A stretch of 29,528 nucleotides of DNA from the NCBI GenBank assembly GCA_036897095.1, contig JAYMSP010001702.1:1-29528 (forward strand), in the 5' to 3' direction. Both the position numbers and the translations under genes were made by a program. Source of the stretch: Plantago elongata. Taxonomy: Eukaryota; Streptophyta; Magnoliopsida; Lamiales; Plantaginaceae. Each line of letters opens with the position of its first letter. Positions within the stretch are counted from its first letter, which is position 1. The notes beneath the pieces were generated by a model. That model saw only the letters and a list, made by a program, of their open reading frames with translations, was not told where the DNA came from and did no database searches. This document shows positions 1 to 10,651 of this stretch, in pieces.

Positions 1-1
1 C

Positions 2-160
2 GAAGTTCGAATTCGCCATGTTCCTTCTCGCTATCAAATAGCAGATATCTTCACGAAAGTACTTCCATGCATACTCTTTGATGATTTTCGTGACAGTCTC
101 AATGTCAAACTTCCTCCCGCTTCGACTGCGGGGTGTGATAGACTATATAATTCTAGTTAG
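2..160 (+). CDS. C-terminal end of Copia polyprotein (RNase H), partial
   Basis: This is the last 52 codons of a Copia gag-pol polyprotein, in the frame starting at base 2 and ending at TAG 158-160. The segment RHVPSRYQIADIFTK is the hallmark end of Copia RNase H, the activity that removes RNA from the RNA-DNA hybrid during reverse transcription. The usual residue after ADIFTK is G; here it is V (KVLP). The ORF runs about 25 bases into the presumed 3' LTR, which is common in Copia lineages where the stop lies at or just past the polypurine tract. No stop or frameshift interrupts the visible part. Confidence 0.85.
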   Translation, partial: EVRIRHVPSRYQIADIFTKVLPCILFDDFRDSLNVKLPPASTAGCDRLYNSS

Positions 161-299
161 ATTAGATATAGCTATATATATTAGAGTCTTTAGATTAGTC
201 TTATTCTTCTAATTCATAATTAAATTAAACATAGATTATTATATTTTGTATATATATCCTACGTTCATTCTATGAATAAACACAATTGATTATATAACA
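134..299 (+). repeat. candidate short 3' LTR of the Copia element
   Basis: The LTR is inferred to start with TGTGATAG just after the G-rich polypurine-like stretch and to end at ...TATATAACA near 299, about 166 bp. A TG...CA pair fits LTR ends, and the inside is AT-rich with TATA-like stretches. The right boundary is a guess: no 5' LTR is present for comparison, and the five bases that follow (TACTT) cannot be matched to a left duplication. Confidence 0.45.
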
Positions 300-577
300 T
301 ACTTAAATTGGAAGGAATTCGACTGTGCAATATCACAAAAAGGCACCAGTTGACTTGCAATTCACAAACATAAACAGATACTGATATACATAAATACAAT
401 TCTCATATACGATTCCGCAGCAGTAGCAAAAAATAATTTCGACAAGTGGACACAGCATAATGAAAGCAACAGCATAAAAAGTAAAAACAGACATGATCAA
501 CGAAAATGGAGCTAAATCACTGCGAAACAAGCTAAATCAATCAAGATAGTAAAGGATCATTGAAACTAGGTCAATAC
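300..577. other. presumed intron remnant of the minus-strand gene
   Basis: This lies between the Copia LTR and the donor site of the minus-strand exon. It is AT-rich. A 65-codon open frame on the minus strand (333-530) has no recognisable domain. I see no convincing exon here; intron sequence is the simplest reading. Confidence 0.35.
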
Positions 578-646
578 CTTGGATCTATCGCAGCTATCGA
601 GGACCGGAGACGGAGCGGATCGGAATAGGGAAGAAGACAACGCCAT
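578..646 (-). CDS. likely first coding exon of an unrecognised, possibly plastid-targeted protein
   Basis: On the minus strand an ATG at 646-644 opens 23 codons beginning MALSSSLFRSAPSP and ending ...DRSK. A splice donor follows directly (AAG then GTATTG at 577). An N-terminus of Ala, Leu, Ser, Pro and Arg with almost no acidic residues at first resembles a chloroplast transit peptide. The sequence upstream on this strand (647-800) is pyrimidine-rich, like a plant 5' leader. I could not find exon 2 between 577 and 300; the next sequence is the Copia fragment, so the rest of the gene would lie beyond base 1. I do not recognise the protein. The exon may be intact with a transposon in intron 1, or a remnant of a broken gene. 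Confidence 0.4.
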
Positions 647-2730
647 TTCCGCGAAACGAGAAAAGAATCGACAGACCGTTTTGCGAGCTGAATGCTTCTT
701 CTTCTTCTCTGAGAATCAGATCAGTGAAAATGGAGTGAAAAGGAGAAGAGAGGTTTTTGGGAAATGAGAGTTTGGTGAAGATGACAGGTTCCAAGGAATT
801 TATTCAGTCCTGCACATACTGCATAGGAGAGGGACGGAGTTTTTTAAGCAATATGCCTCGTGTGATTGCTGGCATGTGCAAAACTAGGCAGTTTTTTGTT
901 TAAATTATATGAAATCGGACTTAAATGTCACACTCCAAGGTCTATATTTTGATTTTACGTGCCATAATGTGACAAATTTTGAGTTGGCTCTACTACCTCT
1001 TGAGTTTCCTAGATTACTGGAAGTTATGTGTCACAATCGTTTAGTGTAATTGTGAGTTTTTTTTAGGAATTAATAAAGCTATAGCGATAGATGGAATACA
1101 GATGAAGAGGACGTTTGTATTTGCAAATCTTTTTATTAGTGATATTTTCAATTATTTTGCTGAAATTATAAAGAGAGTAGATTTGGAAAAGCAGTTTTTA
1201 TTTATAAAATAAATAATTTTAATACCACACTATATTTTCTCACCTTAGCATAACCGAACTAAATGAATTTGAACTAAACTAAAAGTAAGGAGTTTCGAAG
1301 GAAGAAAATAGAGTCTTGAAACACCCATTTAGTACTTCTCTACTTATGACCGTTACTTACTTTTAAGCATTTTGCAAATACATACTTATAATTTGCATAT
1401 CACATGTTTACCCGTGAAAAATGAGCCAAAATAATATTCTCCACACAACTAGACTTGTTTTGTTTCAACGTGGTTAAATAGCATGAAGTATACCTACACA
1501 TCTATATATCTCGTAAAAACATGCAATTTGAGTGGTCTATAAAGCCGTTTAGAATTTCAAAACATGTCGTAAATTTTATGACAGGTATAAGCTGGTCAAA
1601 ATAGAGCATTAGCAAATTAAAATTGGCAATTTGAGATTTAGTCGGTTTATATCTGCTGACACACAAGTCTTGCTTGTTTTATATTGAAAACCTCTTAGTA
1701 GAATAAAGTGTTAAATTAGAAAGTTGTAAATTTTGCAAAAAGTTACAATCTAAGAGTGGTTGAATCCATTTGGATCAATTAAACCAGGCATTCAGGCAAA
1801 GTAGTATTTCGGTAGATAAACAGTTAGAATAAAGTTCGATCGAGTAAAATTGATTCTGATACCTATTTATCATGTCACATTAAATTATGTGGGTGATCAT
1901 TTTTCTCTCCGTTTAAAATTTATTATACCTTGTTTGATGTTAAATGACGTGGGTGATCATTTTTCTCTCAATTTAAAATCTATTATACGTTGTTACAAAT
2001 GATCGTTACTCAACCGAATCGATCCCCCATCACAAGAGTTCAAGAAGCTACGAAATCCAACGGTTGGGAGCCAGTCAAACCATATTTCATAAACTTGCTT
2101 TGATTTCAACAGAATTTCCTCCCGCTTTATGCGACAGCCTCAAATTCCCCCCTTTATTGGGAAACCATGAAGCATTACGAATTGAGATTCGTCATCAATC
2201 TCTAGATCACTTCTACAGGGGATTCCGTACCCAACCCCATTTCTTCGTCAATTTTATCTATGGTGCTTTTTTTCTTAATCGCTTTCCTACATTTTGATAT
2301 AATACCTTAATTTGCATACGCATGTTCATGTTTCTGTATCTAAATTTGATTAAATGCACTCTTATCATACATTAAGCCTAGATATTGTGCGCACCAACTG
2401 TTTGATGATTTTCCGATCTTACAAAGAGTTGCATGATCATGCATTTTTCACCTTCCTGCGTCTATTTGGATTGTTTTCGAATTTCAACAATTGAAGACTG
2501 TCCTCAATAGGTTGAGGTTCCTCACATGAAGATTTTTGTTCTGCTATAATGTTCTACATATCTTACTGCATAATTAATGAGTTAATATGAAATGTTGGTT
2601 GAGAAGTCATGGAATCCACGGAAGATAGTGTGTCTAGTTCCCTTTTAGATTCCAGCTTTATCATCAATTGGTGCTGACCTTTATTCTGTTTGATGTCATG
2701 GGCTAAGATTCATCCCGTAAGTTCTCAAGA
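647..2730. other. divergent intergenic region with promoters and leaders
   Basis: This contains the 5' leader and promoter of the minus-strand exon (about 647-900) and the promoter and leader of the + gene that starts at 2731. The middle (900-1870) is AT-rich with no coding signal. A 60-bp tandem duplication lies at 1880-1994. The sequence from about 2000 to 2300 is less AT-rich and could hold an untranslated first exon of the + gene, but I could not fix a transcription start or a leader intron. A short ATG-GGC-TAA occurs about 30 bases before the main start. Confidence 0.5.
1880..1994. repeat. two-copy tandem repeat, period 60 bp
   Basis: Copy 1 (1880-1939) and copy 2 (1940-1994) both read TTAAATNANGTGGGTGATCA, then TTTTTCTCTC, TTTAAAAT, TATTATAC and TTGTT. 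Only a few substitutions separate them. The 20-base core GTGGGTGATCATTTTTCTCT is identical in both. It lies about 740 bases before the start codon of the lysozyme-like gene. Confidence 0.85.
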
Positions 2731-5700
2731 ATGGCATCTGTCAGCTTCAAATACTGGGATGATTGCGTGGATCCTCAAGACTTGGAGGCGATGTGGGCAC
2801 AAGCTGACGTAGGGGCAGAGTGGATAGAGGTCGGAGAGACGAAAGGAGCTAAAGTTCACCTCTCACGTGATCCTGATGGTCATCCTTATTTAACACAGAC
2901 TGAGATGAGGGTAAAGTCAAATAATTACCTTTTTAAGTTCGTAATTCAGATTAAATGTTAATGTTCAGGATCACATTGTTGAAGAATTCTGAAGTGTTAT
3001 CATAGCAGGATTTTAGTAATTTTGAATTATATGAGAATACCCAAGTTAGCAAGAAGCACTTAAGCAAGGAGCTCTGATATTTATGGAACTTTAATTTTCT
3101 GATACTGCTGACTTCCTTCTGTTACACGTATTCTAATGGAATTTTGGGATTTTGCCCAAAATTCATCTTAAGCTGTAGAAAGATAGGCACAGTGAAGTTG
3201 CAATCCATTTTTATTATGAAGTTACCTTCTCAGAACTTATGAATTCTCGCCCCATGTGAAGTAACTTTCGAATATAATTGCACTTACAGGCTGTTGCAGG
3301 AATTATAGTCCAGAGGCACTTTGTTTCACAAATAGATTCGGTAAGATAATTCACTTTGGATTTAAATTTTGCATTTGGTTTGCATGCGTGTTTTATTCAT
3401 TTCTATATAATGAAGAATTCTACGGTTGGTCCGGAATTGTTGTACTCTGCATATCTAGTCTTTACTTTGTTGTAGTACTTGTGTTACGAGCATATAACAT
3501 AAGCACCCTTGTTTAAATAATGTGGAACCAGTTTCTTATCTTCAAATTTATGATGTTTTCCACAGAGTTCAAAGGTTTATATTTGGTACCAATCATAAAA
3601 CCTGATATTGTTTGAGAATCAAGTAGTCTTGTCAAAGTCAGAGCTGAAAAAAATTAAAACTTGTTGTTTGATGAAAATCTGCACTTCAAAACTCAAGTCA
3701 GCTGTCATATCAAGCACAACCTAATAGGTATCCTGTAGTTTTCAGGTCATAATAAGTCATCACTTATTATGCTATGCAGGATGTGCTTTGTGCTATTGCT
3801 GAGCTTGAAACCGATCGACAGCCTCTTGCCACAAGGTACAATAAGAAAACCAAGGAGACAATGATGGGGATCATGCAAGTGTCACCCAAAACTGCAGAAT
3901 GGTTGGTCAGGTATGTCTTACTTTGAAGTGTCCTTTCGAAATGGAACTGTAAGATAAGACACAGGTGCTTATCTCTTTTTGGCAGCAAAAGTAGTATAGA
4001 TTTAACTTCAAATTTTCATACAGCGATCTGAATTGCCGTACCTATCGTGTGGATGATTTGAAGTCCTTGTACAAGCCTTTTGTAAATGTATATCTCGCAG
4101 CTGCTTATCTGAAGTGGTTATCAAACTTTGACCAAAAGTAAGTCAAATTGTCTGGAATATTTTGTCTGAACTGAAGTTTGCAATCTTGTTGTTCTTTCCA
4201 TATGCTCTGCTATTACCCTGATATTTCTCTAGTATTATGGGAAGAATCGCAACATCAACAGCTGTCGTTTATCAATTAATTTGAATTAGCCTGACTATAT
4301 CATGTATCTGCAGAGAAAGGAGTGAGGAATTCATGATTAGGGCTTATAAAGGGGGTACAAAGAAGGCTACTCATAAATCAACTTTATTATACTGGAAAAA
4401 ATATCTCTCTGTGAAGGAAAGCCTTCCATCAAGGTGCCTGTCTCTCCTTTCTGATGCTTCTTTGTGTAAGCTTTTTTTTTCTTTCAAATCTGCATGTTCA
4501 GGCTTAAAACATCAGACAATCACTAAATACTTTACTCAACTATTGCACAAACAAGAATTCTCAACCTCTACCGTAGAATCTGTCTAGCAGTGTTTTGGTT
4601 TGACTTTCCATCACAAATTTGTGCATGCTAGGCATTTTGTGATATTGATTTAAAGTTCTACTAAGTACTAATAAGAATTTCTCACATTCATCTGATACTG
4701 GTCATTATCACTATCTATACCACCAATCGGGCCAGATTTTGTACAAGAATAACTGCACTGTGATAGAATCGAAAGTTGAAGACAGTGCCTTTGTGAAGCT
4801 ACAGTAACTTAAATCTATGCCAAGTTGCTAACGAAGTAGTATTATCATGGTTAACTGATTTACAGAAGAATATTTGGAGCTAGTGCTGTGCCTATTCTTC
4901 CTTCAGGCTCTGCTGCCGCAGAGACACCAGCAGAAGGTTCAGTCCCATTATTACTCTCGTGCATTTGTCGGTAATATGATAAAAAATTATAATTAGGAAG
5001 TATTTTATAGATCTCTGTCAATGTTTCTGTTGTGGAACTTTTTTTTTTTTTTTTTGTCGAAAGTCATAATCAGAAAGTTGATATATGAAGTGTTTTAGCA
5101 GCACAGTCCCTTCCATTGGAGTAATTTTTCTTGAATGCTACAAAGAAGGCGATGTTTAGTCGTAAATTTTATCGGCATTATTGAGCTCATGAAGTTCTCT
5201 TTGTAACACCAGGGCTGTATGCTCGACCCACATAGCACTTCAATGAAAGATATACCTTTCATATATTCATGTGTCGGTATGCATCTGTATTTAGACTTGC
5301 TTTCTGTGTACACAGCAGCTATTCCTACAAAAACAACTTGGGAATCAAGGACCTCTCCTGAGGACATGGAAGAAATGTGGAATGATCCTAATGTAAACAG
5401 GGAATGGACCAAATCTGGAGAGAGAAAAGGAAAAGTGCGTTTCTCTCATGATACTGACAGGCGCCCTTATCTTTCACGAGTTGAACTAAAGGTGGGGATG
5501 GCTACAGCATATCTGTAATCACTAATTTTCCCATCCAACGGATTGACAATTGGTCTTTTTTCTGTTATGCACCTTTGTTGATTATAACTTTAATTAACAA
5601 TTTGAGTCAATTTAAATAATTGCCTTTAGGAAGCTTACTTCTACGATGATTTTCACGCAAGAAAATCAAATGGTTAGTTTCGTTATATGTCTTAGTGTGT

Positions 5701-7675
5701 ACACTTGAGAAGACTATTTTTTTTTTGTGTGTGTGAGGTGGGTGCTTGTGCAGCATGTTGGAGCCTTGACTAACTGATAGCATTTCTAATTCTCATAGGC
5801 ACTTGCAGAAATTATTTTGAGGAAGCACTTCGGCACAAGAGGAGTAAAACCTGTGAGCACTAATCCTCCAACCCCGCATCCCCAAATGAATGAATATATA
5901 ATGTTCTGATAAGCATCCGGATTAAAAGTACACGACATGTTTCTGTTTGATATTTTCTGTAAGCGTTTGTACTTGTGAACTTTCAAACAATAATCAACAT
6001 ACTGAGAAGACTGAATCCCGACTTGCTAATTGTTGAAATTTAATCAGGGGAGTTGAACCATGAACCAGTTAAATGAAAGAATGAGAACATGAGTAGTTTC
6101 ATCTAGACATTTAGCATTCAAGTCATATGCATGTAATTATTACTTATACAGAATTTAGCCTTATGCCAAATTTACTGCTAGTTACTGAGTTCCTTGATAA
6201 CTATGCAGTATATCGAACTAATTTGCATATATAACATGACATTACTCTCACTGACTTCACAAAAAGTCATTTCATTTAGCTTGTACGCTATCTATAATTT
6301 ATATTTCACGTGTATATCCGGTAGCCAAAGAGTTGGTCAAGGTTTTGTGTGATTACAATTATGCCAGAGAATTTGTCCAATTGGGCATGTCACAATGTGG
6401 AGCAAGTGGGGAGAAGGGCTTAAAACTGTTTTCTCAAGGAATTATGAGCAATTAATCGTTGACAAATGTTTTTGATTTTTAATTATCTCAGTTCACTCTT
6501 CATGGAGTATTTTTTAGGTTAGCAAACCAACTTGAGTGAATAAATTTTACTGTATATGGGTGAACACTGAACATGTCAATGTCACTGATGGAAGAAGTTA
6601 AACGGCAATTAAGAATCTACAATACATTTGCCGGTTGCCACTGTCACATTCATTTTTTGTGTACCATGCATGAACTTTCTTAGATTCCCTTATAATTTGG
6701 CTCCAGTTTTGAAAAGACAGACTAATCCGTCCCTCTTTTGGGCAGACTGTTTTATGTGCTATAGCTGAGATGGTTAACATGAGGTTTGTGAACGGAATCT
6801 CACAACGGACAGGACTACTGGGAATTGATTACTCCACAGCGTGCTGGCTGTACAAGTATGCAGACCAACTTTACCCAGCTTATTAAAAATACAGAAAACA
6901 TCTTGTTTTATGTCTTGATCTTTTCTTATTCTTTCTGTGGCACAATGTGTAACCTCTTAACTCAATGTGCCAGAGTGCTACTTCTCCAGATCAAACTGAC
7001 ACCATGCCTTGCTTATTGCTTATGTTGCACGACTTGTTGCACATTTGACTTGATATATACTGAATGTGATGTGTAGGAAGGGGTACCGAGGTTACACTGT
7101 GGAATCAGTAGAAGATCTCACTAACCCCTTTGTTTCAATGTACTTCGGTGCAGCCTATATGGCTTGGTTGTCAGAATATGAGGGAAGGTAAGCTTATCAA
7201 ATGCTACTATGCTACCAAAGAGAAAACACTGTTTTCTTCGATTTCTATATGCTTATCTGGGATCTTATTTCAGTTTCCTAAATAAATAATTACAATTTTT
7301 TATTTCATAGGGAAAGAACTCCAGAATTTGTCGTTCAGGCATATCTTTCAGGGCCACAGAACGTAAACCTTCAAGAGGCAAGTCCTATCTGGACCAAGTT
7401 TCAAGAAGCATTGAACCGCTATGATGATCATAAGTACGTTTTGTTAGTCCGGTTTTTAAGTATCATCCAATGAAGCCCCTATAGTTGCTCTATAATCCAG
7501 AATTTACGAGTTGAGAAAGTAACAGACACTTCCTCACCACAGTTTTAAACTCATTGATATCTGGGATATTTTGTCAAAATCATAGGGTGATCAGTGAAAC
7601 TTTATACATGTGCATACTTGATTGATGAAATTCTGTTGCAGGGGACATGGAAACCAAAGCTGCACTATATTGTGA
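2731..7675 (+). CDS. tandem lysozyme/SLT-like plant protein, 12 coding exons, 423 aa
   Basis: Exons: 2731-2910, 3290-3340, 3780-3910, 4024-4137, 4314-4433, 4866-4936, 5319-5491, 5799-5852, 6746-6855, 7077-7187, 7311-7433, 7642-7675. They join to 1272 nt without a stop, all at GT-AG sites. Module 1 (residues 1-199) has a lead region ending HPYLTQTEMR and then a lytic-transglycosylase/goose-lysozyme-like core: AIAELETD with E87 as likely catalytic acid, MGIMQVSPKTAEWL (compare GLMQ-MPATA of SLT enzymes), YLKWLSNF and RAYKGG (compare AAYNAG). A short linker (about 200-223) follows. Module 2 (224-413) repeats the layout but has V308 in place of the Glu and GLLG in place of GIMQ. No signal peptide or membrane segment is visible, so a cytosolic location is inferred. 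SLT enzymes cleave peptidoglycan; the plant substrate is unknown to me. The start is the first ATG giving the family-like MASVSFKYWDD. Confidence 0.85.
5039..5055. repeat. 17-base T run in intron 6 of the lysozyme-like gene
   Basis: An uninterrupted run of 17 T sits in the intron between exons 6 and 7. It is a simple low-complexity tract, likely length-variable between individuals and prone to sequencing error. Confidence 0.9.
5313..5318 (+). promoter_or_regulatory. NAGNAG tandem splice acceptor before exon 7
   Basis: The acceptor reads CAGCAG, so exon 7 can begin at 5316 or 5319. Both keep the frame: the result differs by one alanine at the junction of the linker and module 2 (residue 223). 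I used 5319 in the model. Such tandem acceptors are often used alternatively, but only transcripts can show it here. Confidence 0.5.
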
Positions 7676-9107
7676 GCTCGAATTCCCGTCTTACACCCAG
7701 CAAGTATGAAAATCAAAAAATCATGCCAAGTCTCCTAAACCACTCCGTTACTTCAACAACACTAGAAGAGCCTATCAAACTAAGGCATGTACATATGGTT
7801 TTTGTTTCTAGGCATAGAATATGTGACCTTTAATACATTACTTGCTTCCACCCTCTACGCTTTTGCAGTTTTAATTGTAAATTCTGCTTGAGACTTGTGA
7901 ACAATGGTGTATTCAGGTGGCTTATTTTTTATAGTAACTGTGACTCCTTTATATCTTAATTGCAAATTTTTCTTTAGATACCAGTTGTGAACTTGTGTGA
8001 TAATGTGGCATCTTCATGGTAGTTGATTGAGGTAAATGTCCAACGCATAGTGATATGTAAAAGTACAGAGTAGGAGGATTTTTTCTTGGTTCCTTGGCTC
8101 CGAATTGATATAGAACTGGAATGAGGATTTTCAATTATAAGCATGACATTCATTAATGAACACAAATGTCAACATCATTGTCGATCAGCTGAAAAGCCTT
8201 GTGGTGCTTATCAATGTTTTGGGACCAAAAGTATAGGATTGAGGAAGAATTGAGTGATGGATAATATTTTCTGCCCACTTTTATCATGCCACTTGAGTAG
8301 AAATATAGAATGATGGTGATTGTGTTGTTGTCCATATTTCAGAAAAAGGTATGTGGATGGATATGTTTCAGAAATGTTTCATTTCCCTCTCAGTTTTTTT
8401 CTTCTTTATTGGAGAAGAGGTTGTTCTGGAAGTTGGGATCTAACAGAATTGACATCTAGATTTAGTTGATGGCATGGCATGCCAAACAGACCTTTCTGTC
8501 ATTTTCTCCTGCAGGCTAAGCTATAATCCCATAGTGATTTTTAACCGAACTTATTATTAAATTTATGAGGGGATTTCATTTTATTTGATAAAATACGAGT
8601 ATAAGGTCTTGTAAAAATATTATTTTTACTCTTAACTTGTGTAAATCTGGTTTCCCGTACTCGTATAAGTAATCGTCACTTATTCCAACCAAATTGTTTT
8701 AAAAGTTGAGTGTAGAACTGATTTTATAACATAAGTCTTCTTTGTACAACATTATCTCTAATAGTTGAATATCACAAACCTCACAATCTCACATAATATG
8801 GCGGCATTAACAATTTCATTTCAACTTGTGAGTTCTGACCAAGAAATGAAGTGAAAAAGAAAAAAAATAAACCGACCAAAACAAAAAACCGACCAAGTGT
8901 GAAGTGTTCTGAATGAAGAAGAAGGGAATTGCCTAAGAGTTTAATTTTCCAAGTGAGATTGATGTTAATTTAAGTCAACTGGTGAGATTATTGCGGTACA
9001 CACGGATCAAGTTCCAATCAAATTATCAGATCTTATCTCTATTTTACTTCATTTTCAATTCATAACCTGCCATTTATAAATAATTGTTATCTGTATGCGC
9101 TTCATTT
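7676..9107. other. 3' UTR of the lysozyme-like gene and AT-rich intergenic DNA
   Basis: The first few hundred bases are presumably 3' UTR; I could not fix the poly(A) site. The short open frames here (for example 7949-8335 on the minus strand) have no domain, no homology I recognise and no consistent codon bias. Beyond about 8500 the DNA is AT-rich with no gene. Confidence 0.6.
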
Positions 9108-9239
9108 CATTTGATACGATTGCCATTTTAATTATGATAATTAAATTATGGTCATTTTGAATCAATAAAGTTCCATTTAGTACGATCGCCACTTAAATTA
9201 TGGCTATTATGGCCACTCCGAACCAATAAAAGTGGCCAT
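9108..9239. repeat. two diverged direct repeats, period 66 bp
   Basis: CATTTGATACGATTGCCA (from 9108) and CATTTAGTACGATCGCCA (from 9174) start two related units. Both continue TTAATTATG-like, TGGTCATT/TGGCCACT, GAATCAATAAA/GAACCAATAAA. They directly precede the large duplication at 9228. Confidence 0.6.
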
Positions 9240-9240
9240 A
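9208..9240. repeat. 10-bp perfect inverted repeat (hairpin)
   Basis: TATGGCCACT (9208-9217) is followed after 13 bases by AGTGGCCATA (9231-9240), its exact reverse complement. It sits on the left edge of the duplicated unit beginning at 9228, so it may be part of a transposon end. Confidence 0.6.
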
Positions 9241-10651
9241 TTTTTTATGATTAAATCATAACAAGCTAAGAATGCTTCGTTTGTTTCGAACTATAGATCT
9301 GACAAGAGTGTTCTTATTCCACTATTTATGACTGATTATGGACAAAATCATGCTTATGTGTTTGGTTCAAAAAAATGGTTATATGGTTATAATTCACTGT
9401 ACATGGATGGTGATACCTCTAAATTTGGGACATTAACACCATTTGTCAACCAGAAACGAATGGGCCTTGTTGTCGTTAAGGCTTCATCTATGGTTGGGCT
9501 ATAGTTTATTGCAACTGCAAAATTGTTGGACACACGACCCAAATGTGTTGGGCTAAAATGGCTTTTTGATGTACTAGATGATGAGCTTATGTTTACTAAG
9601 TAGATCACAATTGTCGACATTTTGACGTGATAGGATCAGTTACGGGCAGCAGTTAGTTTTCATCCTGAATTTCTCCCTATAATATTTACAAATACAAAAT
9701 ACCATATCTAGTGAATTTTTAACACTTGACCTTAAAACCTTGTATATTTCATCATAAAGAACACAAATACAAAATACTATTAATAATAAGGTTTAGATGT
9801 TGAGGTTCGGAATGCAAAAAGAACCTTTGAATTCCTTAAAATCACCCTGACATAACTAAATATAATTACCATGAAAAGAGCAGCAAGAATAAAATGCCCG
9901 ACATACCGTAACATCACACACTACTTGAGAAACGTTCCACGGTACCTGGAGGTGAAATAAAGTATGGGATCATTGTTCAATTAAAATTCTGATATGTGAT
10001 ATACGACCTTATGCCTTGAATCTCTTCTTCATGAACCACGCATAGCCCAGTAGTAAGTTCTTGTTTTCTGTAGTGAACTGTCGTATCAAGATAATAATCA
10101 ACATCAAAACCAGCAGTCATCAATGGGAGCAAACCTGGCAGTGTGTACGTGCGGTTTTGTCCAGAGTTCTCATCACCATTAGGCCATTCCTCATCCGTGT
10201 CCTAGGAGTAGATAATGGAAATGCAAATACAAATTGTACATGTGACCTAATCGAGAACTCCATAGATTTTTGGGGGGCGCGATTGTACATCGACTCATTG
10301 AAGATATTTATAGGGTGAAATTTGACCTAATGTGATGATGAAGGACAAAGGATATATTAATAAATTGAGCAAGGGCGATGACTCATCCGATGGCCACAAG
10401 CATTCAGCTCCGCCTTCAGCAAGCAGAAGGTCGTTGCCGGCTTTTGAAGCGTCAATCATTTTTCAGATTATAGCGGGCTAACCACTTGGCCAGTTTCCAC
10501 GTGCTACGACATTATTCGCTGCTAGGTTCGGGTTCAGAATTTCCGAACCTAAATATGGATAATTATAATTTCGCGACAAATGGGTCCATAATCGTCAAAT
10601 AGTGTTTTAATACATGTTAAAGACCACCCAGATATGTACCAAACGCAGCCT
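9228..10651. repeat. unit A of a large head-to-tail duplication
   Basis: The left part (9228-about 9527) matches 10652-10951 and the right part (about 10217-10651) matches 11211-11618, with scattered substitutions and small indels. The middle (about 9528-10216) has no partner in unit B. No transposase coding was found. The short open frames inside are not convincing genes. The right end reads ACCAAACGCAGCCTAA. The unit looks like a non-autonomous transposable element or a segmental tandem duplication. Confidence 0.7.

Larger units (their letters stand above)
1..299 (+). mobile_element. 3' end of a Ty1/Copia LTR retrotransposon
   Basis: The window opens inside the pol gene of a Copia element and runs into its 3' LTR. 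The translated end carries the Copia RNase H tail (HVPSRYQIADIFTK, then LFDDFRDSLNV and PPASTAG). The LTR seems to begin with TG directly after a G-rich stretch at 130-133. The rest of the element lies outside the window to the left, so its age and completeness cannot be judged. The 5-bp target duplication cannot be tested because only one side is present. Confidence 0.85.

Noticed and set aside
333..530. 65-codon minus-strand open frame with hydrophobic residues
   Set aside because: AT-rich sequence translated by chance; no splice sites frame it and no domain is recognisable. It falls in the presumed intron.
579..767. + strand open frame of 62 codons
   Set aside because: It is the opposite strand of the better-supported minus-strand leader and first exon.
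2064..2297. 77-codon + open frame before the lysozyme-like gene
   Set aside because: No domain, no in-frame join to the exon at 2731; more likely untranslated leader or intron.
4333..4587. Open frame reading past exon 5 of the lysozyme-like gene
   Set aside because: The real exon ends at the donor at 4433; the rest is intron read-through.
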